Below, piece after piece: positions 1 to 13,083 of a DNA stretch of 64,000 bases. The position numbers and the translations under genes are program-made. The number at the start of each line of letters is the position of its first letter. The first letter of the stretch is position 1. The DNA lies in NCBI GenBank assembly GCA_037576195.1, contig CM075101.1, positions 40,982,001-41,046,000 on the forward strand. The letters run 5' to 3'. Below the pieces are notes generated by a model. It did no database searches, had not been told where the DNA came from, and saw nothing but the letters and a program-made list of their open reading frames with translations. Source of the DNA: Phytoseiulus persimilis. Its lineage: Eukaryota > Arthropoda > Arachnida > Mesostigmata > Phytoseiidae.

Positions 1-3000
1 AGGGAATCACACAGAAAAGGACGTGACTCACGCGCTCCGAAATTTCCTGCGTGTCTTCAACAGAACCGGCCTCTGAGCAGCTCGGTTGATGCACGCGCTC
101 GCTCCGTGCTTGAGACACGACCCCAACTTTCAAAAACTTGGGTGCTTCGATGACAGAATCGAAGCGATTCCCCGTTACGCGAAAGATCTACTAAGAGTCA
201 GATTCGAGCTTGGAAAGATGCCTGTACCGATGACGAGAGCGCCTAAACGCTCTGTAGCGGGAGTTATTTTTTTCCTGGGCCTACTGTCTTCCAGATATTA
301 TGTGGGTCATTCGAGCCCAGCCTTTATTGGGAGGCCCAGAAACAAAACCCGGCCTTACATAACCGAGCAGCAGCTGCGTCTATTTTCGATACGTGGAGTG
401 AGCCTATTCAAGATTAATGCTCAGGACTGAATCGTAAATACAGATGCGTAAACCGTGAGGTCCTTTCTCCGCAGCACATCTGACAGGACTAAAAATAATT
501 CTATTCACAAAGCAGAGAAGTCGTATGAAGCTTGATTCACTCAGTCTCTCATCGACCCGGATCCGTGATCGGAGGCGACGTCGGGCACTGCACATACACG
601 TGAGCACAGGAAGAAGGAGTGTAGGAGAAGATTCTGTACCACCTTCTGCTCCACACTCGTTCCGCTGTCGCAGTCCACCACTCCCGTTCAGTGCGTGTTG
701 AGGCGCGATAAAATTCACCTCCAATGCCCAAGGAATCATTAAGCCTCCATTATCGCGTTGAATTATGAGCCATCACGGACGACCTTATCGCCCGTCAGTC
801 TCGCTCTGGACACCGTTTCAAGCTGAAGGACCGGACTGTGTCCGCTCAGCCCAAGTCACATGTTTTGCTGGTCAAGAAACGAAGATCCGAGGTCAGAACC
901 GCGTTCCTTCAGTCCTCATCAACTATCGGTGTCCGGAAGGCTCATGGGCTCCGAAGTAGTATCGAGCAGTTTGGAAATTTTCCCATCAACTGAGAACAGT
1001 TGCCTCGACCGGTCCGGTTGCCTGATCCGCAATCCGAGGCGCTCTCCGACCCAGCGCGTTCGGTCAGTGAAGGGAGGCGGTCCATAGCCTCGCAGATGAC
1101 CTAGAGTTCGGAGCGGACGCCGCGGCGGAGCCGGGGGGTCAAATAGCGGTCAATCGGAAATGCTCGGACCCGTTACAATTCCTCGCACATCCGATGACCA
1201 CTGAAGTTTTTATGAACAGCGGAACTGCTCAATCCGAGGATACTCGAGTATTCTCTGGCGACGCGATGAACGAGAGATTCTACGCCGCCCGCTTGATGGA
1301 AAAGATGGACTCAAGATGGCGAGGTGCAATCATGTGATTGGCGGTAAGACTGGGAAATGCGAATACTCCCCGGTGGGCCAGGGCTGATGAGTCCAACTGA
1401 GTCGAGGTGAAAACGGATGCCGCGAGCCTCTCCCAGCGCTCCGTTTCGTATAAGCTATGACTTCGGGCCATGCAGCGTCTACTTTAAAGAATTGTGGCCA
1501 CATGGAGATATTGCGGACTGCTTCCTCGAGGGAACCGAACTGAAACGCCGTTTCGTAGTCTACGATCTCGCCGTACGCTCGAAGAGGCACGCCGCAGACT
1601 AAAGAGCTGAAAAACAGACTTTAGACACAGCCTGCGGCACCCTTGAGGCCCCGCCGTCGTGATGGCGGTGGGGTTTCCTCGTCGGAAGTTGACCGCGAAG
1701 TCCCGTTTCACACTGACCGCAAGTCATGACCGGGGGTTCCGGTACGAAGTTCCGACAGGATCGTGAAGGAAGCGTGAGTTCGGAGAGAAGATATCGGCGC
1801 AGCCTCCGTGGCCACTTCCGAGGGAGTGACCGCTGAGCCCGAGAGAGGTCATCCGGGTTCCGTTAGTCGATGATCGGCGTGCATTCGCCACCTCGGGACG
1901 CTAATATTACAACACGATCATTGTCCGAAGCGGCAAGGAATCGACGGAAGCAGATCTGGGTTCATGTTGCGGCCACAATCCCGATCGGATGAACATGCTT
2001 CCGTGAACTCCTTCCACAGGCCCGAGCTCCCACGCCTCCCTGAAAGCGGATGGATCGAAACTGCGAAACGAAGCAAAGCGCTAGAAATCGAGAATCTCTC
2101 GTGGAGCCCAATGGAGCTGGATTCCGTTCCTACCCATGAATCGCCTGCCTACCGTGCACCAACAGTTGATGGACAGTTCTTCGCGGAGTCTCCGTCGGGA
2201 GGTGTTGCATAAAGTTTATTGCTTCCATACGACATGGGCACAGGCAAGCGTGCTCGAATGCCTTCGTCAAAGGAGGCCCCTGAGGTGAAAGTCCTCTGAG
2301 CGGACCGTTATGCGGAGTTTGCGCCCATCACCGAGGTAGCACTCTGCACAGTGTGCTAGAGGTCAGGTTTTTCACCTCACCAGACCGATTCGCCGCACCC
2401 GAGTTTCGAAAAATTCGCCATCGAACGCTCCCCTGGAGTCGAGCTCAAAGTACCGCAGAATATCCACCAACTGGTCCGGTCAGGTCATCGTGTGGCGTAG
2501 GTGAAAGTACAGGAAGCTGAGCTGTGAGGCCTTTTGCTGCCTTAAAAGTGGTCTTCGTGCGAAGAGAAGCGTTGAGTAACTCGCTTGAGTTTTCGATCTA
2601 ATCAGAATTCAGTCAGACCGTTTGGCCCGAATGAGAGTTCCTCCTCGCGATACGGGTAAACAAACAACGAGACGTAGGATGCAAGTCGTTGCAAACATGG
2701 AGTTTATTTCGTTCTCAATCCGAACTTCTCCCGGGGAGGCACTAGGAACAGAGCGTGACAAGAACGCGAATCGGAATCGAAGATGAGATCGCTGTTCAGG
2801 TTACGTATTGCAGACCGACGGGAAGAAGTTCCCCAGGACTTGCAGGCCTGTCCTACTTGTTGTGGGGCCTCCGAACGTCGACCTTCAACTCTGAATGACC
2901 GGAGTGACCGTCCTTGTCAGAGAGACACTGACCCGCTGCTCTCTTAGGGAGCCATCTGGGTTAACAGCAGAAGAAAAAATAAACCACGCGAATGAGCTGC

Positions 3001-3984
3001 AATATGCTGACCGAGACCCGGTGTGTATAAGAGAGATCTCTCGAATTGAAGCAAGGGAAGAGCCTACAGATTCTGCTGAGCACGGCTCCTTTCCAACCGG
3101 TTTCCGTCGGTCGCTGCGTTTCGCCCACAAAGGAGAGAAACCAGCCACATCAAACTCGCTACGATCGTGATGACAGCGGAGGTTCGGAACGAGGTCCTGG
3201 ACGACTCGTCTGGCTTATCGGCTCTTTCCGGCGCATTTGCGCTTAGATTGACAATCCGGTTTCTGCCAAGGTATGATTTTCGAGGTTCCACTCCCAAGCG
3301 GCGACATTCAAGTGGATCGGCGCCCGGGGATCTCGAAGAAGGGGCGGGCGATGCGGCAGATAGCACATTTTGTGAAGAAAATATTTGGGGCTCGAGCGAT
3401 CCCGAGGCGTTTTAGCAACGAAAATCGCTCGAAAGAACCAGACGGCTGAGATGGAATCGAGTTCTTAGAACACGGTGGCAGGTGAACAAGCGCCAATGAT
3501 TTGCGAAAATCTCGGAGAAGACGCGTCGACAGAGCGAGGAGGCATTACATCAGCTACGTCCTGGACACGGATATTGCTCGAGACGAACGGGGACCGCAAC
3601 GACTCGTCGAGGGGCTCGAAGTCAAGAACAAGGCGATATAATCGAACCTCCGCTCCGCGGCCGAAATTATTTCCAACCGGGGGAATAAGTTCGTGTGAAT
3701 GTACCTTTGAGAGGGCTGTAACGATCGTTTAGCGCCAGGCATGTTCTGTTCTTCCCTCCGTTTTTCAGGTAGTCTGATGAGCCCGACTCGCGACGAATTT
3801 TTCCGAGAGAACTTCGCCAGTCGCTAGCTCTGATGATCTCACAGACCGCGATGAATTAACGCTCGCGCTGACCTTGGCCGCGCACCCAGGTTGGTTTTCC
3901 ACCGATCGAGGCTAATCCAGATTTTCCCGGAAAAGGACTCGACTGAGTCGATTGAAGCCGGGTTCGGTCGGGTGGAGGTTTTAC
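1..3984. other. No recognisable gene
   Basis: Mixed-composition DNA with short open frames on both strands and no domain I can name. The best single candidate is 1961-2212 (+), whose frame is open from an ATG at 1961 and gives about 83 Ser/Pro/Glu-rich residues ending in TAA. It has no homology I recognise and no convincing partner exon. I see no tRNA, terminal repeat or tandem array in this stretch. Confidence 0.4.
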
Positions 3985-4253
3985 CTGTCTAGTTCGCTCA
4001 TCTCTGTGGGTTCAAATTTATTGGAGCGAAACCCGACTTTCCGGGACTTGTTCCACTGTGGCAGGCTGGCATCGTCCCCTGCCGAGAGGTGAACTTGTCC
4101 CCTCGATCTAGGAAGATGGGCATCGCTTCCGCCAGTCGTGAGAGCTCCCTTGAAGATGTCACGCAACGAGACGAGTCGTCTGCGCATAAACATATGCGGA
4201 TCGAATGTTTCGGACGCTACGCTCTCAAGGTACGAGGAGTTGAGAGTGGGCAT
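3985..4253 (-). CDS. Candidate first coding exon, unrecognised
   Basis: This minus-strand frame begins with a true ATG (4253) and gives about 89 residues of balanced composition, starting MPTLNSSYLESVASETF and ending near SNKFEPTEMSELD. The frame then meets a TAA that is part of an AG|GTAAAA splice-donor match, with the exon ending at 3985, so the stop would be intronic if the donor is used. No domain, signal peptide or membrane segment is visible. I could not find a convincing downstream exon on the minus strand before 3500. It could equally be a chance open frame. It lies just upstream of the fold-back element at 4458-5396. Confidence 0.25.
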
Positions 4254-4457
4254 TCGATGCAGTTTGTTTGCTCCGCGGACACTGGGGTGCAGAGTGTCTG
4301 TAACCGCCCCCAATTAAGGGGAGTACCTTGGATTGAGCAAGATATACACTCCGGGCAGGAAGTCTGATTGCGAGATTCTACCAGAATTTGAATCAGCGGT
4401 CGGTGCCGGATTGCTCAACGCAGCCAGGGAAAGTTCCAGCACGGGCAACTCGTACTA

Positions 4458-4790
4458 CAGGGTGGCTTTTTTTAGTCGGGAATTTTCGAGCCCGATCTTG
4501 TTTTGGCCATAACTTCGTCAATTCTCGGACTTTTTCCGAAAATCAAGAAGTGCGAGGCGGTCATTTTGATCCAGAGTTCAGGCAGATATGATGGAAGTCG
4601 CGGTCAGGAGATGGTTTTGAAAATGACCCATTGCTTTTTTTCGAGTTCCTCCTAAAAGTTATCGTAAAAACGTCAATATTTATCGGATCGGACTCGTGGG
4701 GGTCGATTTCGACGCGCAAAAGGAAGCCGGCCATTCGCCGGGAAATCGAGCGAAGTTATCTGATCTCCCCGAAGAATGGCAAGCGATCGT
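4458..4790 (+). repeat. Left arm of fold-back element
   Basis: This is the left inverted arm. The outer part matches the right arm almost base for base. The inner part is diverged, with small indels, for example around the motif ending in AAAATGACCCA. Confidence 0.75.
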
Positions 4791-5069
4791 ATCAACCGCC
4801 TTTTCAAGGCCTTGCCCATTGGCTAATTTCGTTTTCCTCGCTTTTCCCCGCATTTCTTCTCGTAACTCCTCAACGAGGCAGAATCGGAGGTATCTCCCCT
4901 GGTGAAAATTACTCAGAAATGGGTGAATCATCCGAATATTGAGCTGCGAGGTCGATCCGATGATTTTTGATTTTCACCGGAAATCACCCACGCTCAGGAT
5001 TCCGCCCCCGGTCGCCAAAATCACCCTCGACACCAAAGGAATTCTCGATACGATCGGTTGCCATTTTTC

Positions 5070-5396
5070 GAAGAAACGAGATAACTTCAATCGGTTTTCT
5101 GGCGAATGACCGGCTTCCTTTTGCGCGTCGAATGCGACCCGCACGAGTCCGATCCGAAACATATTGACGTTTTTACGATAGTTTTTAGGAGGACCTCGAA
5201 AAAAAAATGGGTCATTTTAAAAACCATCTCCTGACCGCGATTGCCATCATGTCCGCCTATGAGCTTTGGATCAAAATGACGCCTCGATATTCTCTATTTA
5301 ATTTTTTTTTATTTTCGAAAAAAGTCCAAGAATTGACGAAGTTATGGCCAAAACAAGATCGGGCTCGAAAATTCCCGACTAAAAAAAGCCACCCTG
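5070..5396 (-). repeat. Right arm of fold-back element
   Basis: This is the right inverted arm. It reads as the reverse complement of the left arm and ends in GCCACCCTG before the TA duplication. Confidence 0.75.
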
Positions 5397-5398
5397 TA

Positions 5399-8300
5399 TA
5401 GAGAGCGCGCTCGAAATTAGCTGCTAAGAGAATCTCTGCTTGCCCGGAACGCGAAAGCTCTCCGTGAGTTTCCTCTCCCGAGCCGCCCTATTCCCGGATC
5501 CCGCTGTACTTCAACTATCTGAGTCTTGACCGAAGGAGCGAAAGTAGCTGAACGTTTCACCTTGGTCAAGTTCGATTCCGGGATAGTTACACACATTAGC
5601 ACTCAGTGATCTTCTCCCGAGAGAGTGTTCCCCCTATCGACTGATGCAGTAGCCCATCCGACTAGAATGAGCGGGGCTCATGGATAACTGAGATTCTCTC
5701 TCTCATGGCTGCTGGATTTCCGATGTGACGCCGAGGATGACGCTTGACTGAATAACAGTTAGAGTCCGGAATCCGGGTGCTAGCCATCAGTCATCGTTTA
5801 TCCAGCCGTGGATGAAGCCATGGACGGAGGGACACATCAGTGAACGGTAAATGGATGAATAGTTATCCATCGACCTACACATTGTGGTGCCGTCCTGTCA
5901 GTTTAGGTTGAATTGAAGGACATCTTGAGCACTGATGCCTCAACGCCGAGAGAGCTGTGAGATTATGATATCCAATAATCATCCATGTATCTACTTCTAT
6001 TGTAAGAATGTGGAAGGTGCAGGATGTTGAGGTTCAAGCCTTTCAGCTCGAATGATGACGTGCTGATCCGACGAGGTCGTCCTCATTTTAGACGGAATTT
6101 TTGAACTAATCATCATTTGAAGACTTGGTCGACGACTTCAACGGTTGCAAAGGACAGTCCACCCATCAGCTATCGATACGTGGATGTAAGTTCCGTCGTG
6201 GTGAAACAGCCTCAACGTGAGTCACTGCCTAGGAGATTCTCCTTCCATCGAAGGTGTCAGCGGAAACCCTTGGGGTCTAAAGAGCTCGGAGCGGGATTCG
6301 TCGACAAGCGAGTCCGCGTCTCTGTCCGAATCATCACAATCCTGTCTCCGATTCCAGATCGAGATGCTTTGGTACAGGCGGGAGCGATGAGAAGAGTTTC
6401 TATTCTGGTCCCCCAGAAAATAAAAAGCTAGGAATTTTTGCGAGGCAATGAAGTTCACGCCGAGCTCGCGTCCGCTGTGGAGAGATTTATGCCAGACAGC
6501 AAAACGTGGCCGAGCCTTCTCGAGCGGAAATTCGCGTCGTGAATTCAAGCGAGGACGCTGAACACGACAATGAATGGAGGAGTTCGCCACGCCAAAAGTC
6601 TGCGGAAGTCTCGGACTGGATGATCCGTTCGTGGCCGGGACTCAGAAAGAATTCCGCTCACGTTGTGGCGGACAGCGGTCCCCGAGGAGGTACTTAACGG
6701 GGCGAGGGATTGTTCCATAAACTGGCGAGGGACAGAATGACAGGGTGGAAGAGGAGAAGCGCGACGAGGCGGCGAATTCGCGGAGGGAACCACACGCTCA
6801 TTTGAATCATGGAGTTCAATCGGACAAGGGACTTCGCATCCGAGATTCACGAACTCTTCCACAGATCGAACGAACACTGAACTCGAGGCCACGGCACTCC
6901 TCCAACGACATTGAAAGTTTCAGATTTCGTTGGAGCTCATTTCGCAGCGTCGCTGTTGGCAATGAGGAAGATCGCAATGACGATGACGACAATCCTTTGA
7001 GGTCTGTTGAAGGTCAACTCGATGAGAAAAATGTGCTCAAGTTTTTTTGTTCCCGAATAACAAAACCACCCTCGCCCGGCCACCCGCGCTCGGGATTCGA
7101 GTCTCTCAGAGCTTCCGCTCGACGTACTCCATCCTGAGATCAATGCAAGGTCGTACATCTCTTACATTCCGTCTGGCTTCCTACCACCTCCCTCCCGCGC
7201 TCGTTTACCGGCTCGCTCCTACATTTAACCCCAAAAATTGAGTAATCATTGAGTAACACAATGGAGCCCACTCAGCGGAATCGTCCAAGGTTAACTTTAC
7301 TGCCGCTATGGTTCTTGGACAACGGTTCGGCATCGGGAAACCTTCGTGGTCAGAGTTGCGAACCCAGTCACTGTTGACAAGTCCTTCGGGTGTTTCGGCA
7401 TGGCGTCCGAGGTTTCGCATTCGCGACCAATAGCGTGCGCCAACACCGTATCGTCGGACGAAGCAACGAGGTACATGGGACTAACAGGTTTTCCCACCTC
7501 TTTTGTCAGCTCGTATCGAGAGCCCGCCAGGAAGCCATACGACTTTCAAGCCTCTGAGGCAACGAACAGAAACCCCACACAAAACCAGCGTCGACACGCG
7601 CTATTCAAAAGCTGCAGCTGATTAGTACTGGTGGAGCGAGTCGATTCAAAGAACCCGTGCGGGGGAGAACCACACCCCCTCCTTCGCGGCGGAGGCTGCT
7701 TAGCTGCTATCGAAGCACGCGTCACGACCTTGGTCGTGAAGCGAGTCGTTTTGTTCAAAAATTTTCAACCCAATACACCTTCGCATTTCCCGGTGGGAGT
7801 CTTCCGGTGCTGGGCCAGGACAATGCCGAGGACTCATGACTCAAGGTCAACCCTTGCTTTTTTGCGCTCAAGGCGAAAATCAGCAGAAAGCACACCGACA
7901 GGCTTCGCTCGCGTTGTTTCGTGGGCGAGTCCGTTGTTCGCTTCACGGAACCACCCAGGCGAAACTTTTTTTTGCCATTCGATCACAGCTCATGATATCG
8001 CTCCTTTCGTCTGGGCAGTGACATGGCGACACCTTCGGACAAGGCGCGCAGTGCAGCGATGTTCTTGATTCATAAGCTGAATTAACGGGCTGTATTCCAA
8101 AACAGGAATTAGCTGGAACAACATAGAAAAATCCAAGACATTAGCTTCGTTTATCAGCCCGGCCGAGCTCTTCCACGTTTCCGTGAGCTAACCACGCCAG
8201 GGATAGCCAACGATGATCGAGAGCTGACCGACTCCCGGCGTTGCGACGGCATTCCCCTTCGCAGGTTGCTCGGCATACTGGAGGCTGATTTTTGCATTCA

Positions 8301-9447
8301 TCTCGTATGATTTTCCGGGTGCTCAATCCCTTGAGCTCTGATTGGGTCCTGAATCCCGAGGTTGCTGATGCGATCGAGCAGCAGCCATATGATCCGGCTC
8401 GCTCGTCAGAGATGAGCATGCTGTATTGGTTCAATGACTCTTGCGAATGAAATCGCAGACAATACGGATGTAGTGGAGAACATTGCGAAGAGCTGTGCAC
8501 ATAAGAATTCCTGGTGGAATTTGTCCCCGAAATCAGGTAATTCTCCGATTCAGGACGGCTACATTCGAGCGATGTTGAGCAAAAACCGCGTGTAAGAAAA
8601 ACCCTCCGATGAAGGCACTCCGAAGATAGCGTCCGTGCTTCCCGGCTTCCCTTGTGGCGCCTAACTTCAGCACAGCTTAAACGATGATGTCAAATCGATA
8701 GCAAGGAGAACGCGTCGAGAGGACAGCAGAAGCTCTGCTTGTTGACAACCAAAAGAACCGTGCAGCACTCCCCGTAATCACAGCTTGACGATCTCTTTCC
8801 GAAACTGACGTGACGTTCACCTGAGCGCCCGAGAGCGGAGGATTTTCAATCTAATCTAGGCTCAAAGTCTGGGCTGGATTGGTTTTTCCCAAGTCAATCA
8901 CATTCTGAGCTTCGTCGTTGGCCGTAGCGCCCTTGCCTTTCAGGTAAGGAGTCCTGTACACCATATTGTGCATGCTCGGTTAAATTCAGCTGGACTCGCC
9001 TCCCCTGAATCCGATGCTGAAAAAGAAAAATCCCGCGTCTACCACAACCAATGACAGGGATGACGTAGTCTTTCTCCCTTCCATGACGACAGTTCTGACT
9101 TCTGGCTGTAAATAGTTAGCCATTCCCTTCCTGCTAGAGCAAACAGAACGAACGGATGACCGACCTCAGGTAGAGTTGCGCAAAGAGCGGCCGATTTCAT
9201 CCGATTAACTCCCGTTTTTGTTCCGTTGATCCCTCTCGGCCCCAGGGCACGGCGATGGCTTTGCGTTTGGGGTTGTGATCCCCTTCATGGATTTTATGGC
9301 CTCCGAGTCTACCCGGGTAGAGGACACTAGCCCCTGATCCGGCGATAATACAGACGTTTCCCCAATCCTGGAGCAAAATGTTCATGTGGTCGACGGTATA
9401 ATTCTGAGTCTGACAGAGCAGGCATCCACAAAAAGTTGTGAACTTAC
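5399..9447. other. No recognisable gene
   Basis: Short open frames only. The frames at 6745-7137 (+) and 7205-7420 (-) are readable but show no domain. A short hydrophobic stretch on the minus strand near 6945-7000 has no good start and stops at once. I see nothing else I can support. Confidence 0.4.
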
Positions 9448-9538
9448 GCGCGTGGTGAGCGTCCAGCGACACAACAAAGGCCGAGGTGCGAGATAGAAAT
9501 CCTGTTAACTCAGATCCAGTTACGAAGTTCGACACGTT
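9448..9538 (-). CDS. Possible internal exon, unrecognised
   Basis: A 91-base minus-strand stretch is bounded by an acceptor-like CTGTCAG at its 5' side and a strong GTAAGT donor at its 3' side. It is open in one frame and reads NVSNFVTGSELTGFLSRTSA and onward to DAHHA. The reading frame also stays open past the donor to about 9197. No family is recognised and no neighbouring exon was identified, so this rests only on splice signals and an open frame. Confidence 0.2.
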
Positions 9539-12500
9539 CTGACAGCGGTCATGCGCTGCAGATCATTGAAAAATGGTTTAAGCCACAAAAACGGTGCTCG
9601 TTAACACGAAGCCACGCTCGGATTTTTGAGCTTCGATTTCTGGCACACTTTTGTCGGTCGGTCGGTTGCCGAAAGACTTACTGGCGGCCAGGTCGGTCGA
9701 CTAGTTGTTCCAATCGTAAGTTTAGGCATTGATTCAATGGTATCTGATGATGAAGCAAAGCCTATGACACCTGGGCCGCACGCGCGTGCATCGCATCGCA
9801 AGGACATCAGGCCAGGTGAAGTTCTCGAGCTGAAGCTAGCTTCGGCGACCGATGCTCCAAACAGCAGCACAAGCAGCTGACTCGAAGGCCGTTCGCGTCA
9901 CCTGCGTCTTCGGGAGGAGATTTATGGTGTTCTCAACTCTAATTGGCTCGCGTGGCCTTACTTCTCTGTTTTCGGATGATTTTCCTTTCTCGCAACCAGC
10001 GAGCTTTGCATCTCAGATACGGCATGCAGTCCGATGAGACCCGTAAACTTCGCAGGTCACGTCCATATAATTCAACTCGAGCGTTGCTCTTTTGGCGAGA
10101 GATCAAATATCCATCCCCACAGCTCTACTCTGATATGTGAGTCATCAATGGATGTTCCCACAGCTCCAGAGGAAAGAGGAAATGCTCTCGGAAAATACGG
10201 GTGCTCATACGCTCGTCAACGAGGCCATGAAATATTCATTGAAACCGCACGTCAACTGAGCAAGTTCCGACAAATGGTTTTATCTCTTGATCTGTGTATT
10301 TGTGCTCCCCTGGCCCTGCGCAGCGAGGACAAGTGCAGACTCTATCCTTGTCGTATTGCCTAAAAACTCCCACCCTGATCCACATATTCAGCGAAAGATC
10401 AAATGCACTCATGTGTTCCAATCGGAGACTAAGAGTTTTCGAACATCTTTTCCGTTCGATGATCCTGTATCTACGGATCGGCTCCTGCGCCGTTTCCTGC
10501 AGCGAGTATTCTGGCGGCTTTCTCCAAGCCGCTGTTTTTGATGCAGCTCTCAGTAATTCTCCAATGGGAGCTGCTTGATGAGAGTGAAAAACTCCTGTCG
10601 AGCAATACTCCAATTTCATGAAAGTCTGGAGCTGAGGGGAATGTCTCTCTCAATTCCACGCCTCTGCCGGCAGATAAAAACGAACGAGTAGAATAAAGCG
10701 TCGTACGCGAAGGAGCCGAGTCCCCAGCATCGGGTACTATCGCAGGATTATTGTGATGCTTTCCTCGAAGAGAACAGGGACAGGGAGACTGCGGAAAGTT
10801 CTGAAGCAGCCATCCCGAAACAGAGACTGGAATCGCAAATTTCGTGGGGATTGCTGGAGCGCCTGAGGGAGGGAAGCCGAACCGGGAGGCGGCAAAGGAA
10901 ACATGTAAACAAACGTTTGCGCAAGAGCAGCCAAATATCTTGGGGACGCTCGCAAGCATTGCTGATATTTTCGGCCGCTTATCAGCCCCGTTTATTCCTC
11001 CTTAGGTTGCGTCAGCAAACCAACAGAACGTATGCGCATATCTTGGAGCCATACTGTCGCCAGGAAGGGGAAAGGGATAACTCCTGATAGTTGCTCGTTT
11101 TCGTCATCTTTTGTGACTCGCATAAAAATGCAGATTCCACTCATCGGAAGTTTCGTTTCGTAAGTTTCAACGAAAACTCCTCTCAGAGAGTTGTTGTCAA
11201 CGCTCCCGAAAGAAATTGTTTTGAGCCTCCACCAGGCACGGGTTCTTCTTCCGTCTAACGTACTCCTCCAAGAGGTTATTGTTTCTTGAGGAGGGCGTGC
11301 AACAACCGCAATATTGCACAATGTTGTTTTGGAAGGAGAGAATGTCCCGCTGCATCATTGTTTCCGTCGAACCGAGCTCTCGTCAAGCACTGACATTGTC
11401 CACTCCCGAATTCATGGATATCGAAGACTCTGTCGGACCCCTGGGTCTCCCCGAAGTTGAACGCAGGGACTGCCGAAGCGGTCACCCTCGCATGAGTGAG
11501 AATTTTTTCGGAAATTCTCGGCTCACATCAATCACAGCTCAGAATTTCTCCCGAGGAAGCGTCTCGACCACCGAAGCCGCACGGCGCCCGCTCCTCCCTG
11601 TCGGACTGATGCATTCGTTATTGTTTCACGCTCACCCGATGTGATTAGAAAACAAAGCTGAACAGGGCTACGAAAGTGCGGACAGCTACGCATAGTGCAT
11701 CGATGAGAACAGCAGCACCCTCGACTCGCTGAGCTGATTCTTCCCAACGGTTGATTGAGGCGTTACCGCGGAATAACGATATTGGCGAGACAGCGAGCCC
11801 GATTCGATTTGCATTGATCGCAGACGTAATAATGCCGTCAACGGGTTGTGATTCTTTTGTGGGCGTTCATTGTTTGCACTCACGAGCCCGCCGCGATCGA
11901 CACTCGTTCAGACGCACTATGTGCTCTGAGTTGAGCCTCTGTTTGGCGCAGACTCCTTCGGAGCGAAGCTGCTTTCTTCGAGAGAGGCACGCGACCTCGA
12001 AGAGCAGATGCGAAAAGCGGCCGATGTAACGGATCGAGACCATCGTTAGCGTTCACCTGTGAGCACCGGCTCGCCACTCACCTTGAAAGCCGCCGCGGTT
12101 CTCTCTTTTTCCTCAAATTGGACGCGTTTTCAGATGTCCGAACGGAGCGGTCCACATGAGTACGGCCTCACTCGAGCTCCAGTGGCCGCCTCGCTGAGGG
12201 ACAATTTCGGTTCGACGAGAGCGGGAACGAAAAACAGAACACATAGTCAGATGAGGGGAGGGCCATCTCCCACCTGCCTGAGTGTCCCTGACATGGTTAA
12301 CTCATCGATGGATCTCGACTAACCGGTGCGCACGGGTCGAGGCCGGAGCACAATGCGCACGATCATTGGTTTTATGTAAAGCTTACGCAGCAGGCGTCGA
12401 GCAGAATCGACCTCTCGTGTGCTGCCTCATTGTAACTGTTCAGGTGAAGTCGAGATCTCCCGAGCCGCAGAATGCACTCTTCGACCTCTTGATCATCCCG

Positions 12501-13083
12501 ACGAATTTTCTCGACATCGCAGCGCGTGGGGGGCCGATGTACCCGGGAACTCAACTCCCGCCCGAGGCCTGCCCTCTCCAACGGAATTTCCGGAATACAT
12601 TGTGATGCACGCGCCTAGAGTGTCCTTCATCGGCTCCACGGTTCTGTTCTCGAGCGAGAACATAACGTCCAGATTCCGAACCGCGACGCGGCTGGATTCA
12701 TTCCCTCTTCGTGTCGGACGCCCAGACGTTTCAAGGCGAGAAGAGCTGTTTCTCGGGCACCCAGAAAATCCGGCGCCTCCTCGTAACCTGTTTTGGTTGA
12801 GCACGGTGACGTTTCAGTGTTTTGGATTGTCCCCCTGCATTAAACCCGTCGATCGGTGTGCCAACTTGCTGGCCGTGTTGTGTGTTTTCAGTGAGCTGCG
12901 AGCCATTTCACGCTGCTGCAAGCGAGTCGGCGTTTCGAGCGCTGTACCCATCTAGCCGCGTCACTGCGAGGGGAAAAGCTCGTTCTCGGTTGGTGTATGA
13001 ACGAGTTGATTGTCAGCTGATCCCTGCGTTCGAGAAGTTTGGTCTGAGTGGCTGAGGACGGATCAAACCACCAGTTCGTGAGG
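9539..13083. other. No recognisable gene upstream of regucalcin
   Basis: Several overlapping frames are open on opposite strands (for example 10471-10959 minus and 12419-12955 plus, 162 and 178 residues). None shows a domain, and the opposite strands are open at the same places, which argues for chance. A GTAAGT match at 9716 follows a short plus-strand open frame but has no partner exon. The last few hundred bases presumably hold the regucalcin promoter; no TATA box or initiator could be assigned. Confidence 0.4.

Larger units (their letters stand above)
4458..5396. mobile_element. Fold-back non-autonomous DNA transposon (TA target site)
   Basis: The two ends are inverted copies of each other, both reading inward from CAGGGTGGCTTTTTTTAG. 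Roughly the first 78 bases of each arm are nearly identical, and similarity continues more weakly for about 330 bases per arm (about 4458-4790 and 5070-5396). The element is flanked by TA on both sides (4456-4457 and 5397-5398), as for Tc1/mariner-type insertions. No transposase is encoded. Because of the inverted arms, the same peptide-like string (around FDAQKEAGHSP) can be read from both arms, which makes spurious open frames on both strands. The family is not one I can name; a mariner-related MITE is the likeliest reading. Confidence 0.85.

Noticed and set aside
4680-5165. Matching peptides read from both strands around FDAQKEAGHSP
   Set aside because: They are produced by the inverted arms of the fold-back element and not by two related genes.
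12419-12955. 178-codon plus-strand frame
   Set aside because: The minus strand is open over much of the same stretch (12493-12804), no ATG-led model or domain was found, and the composition does not look like the confident genes.
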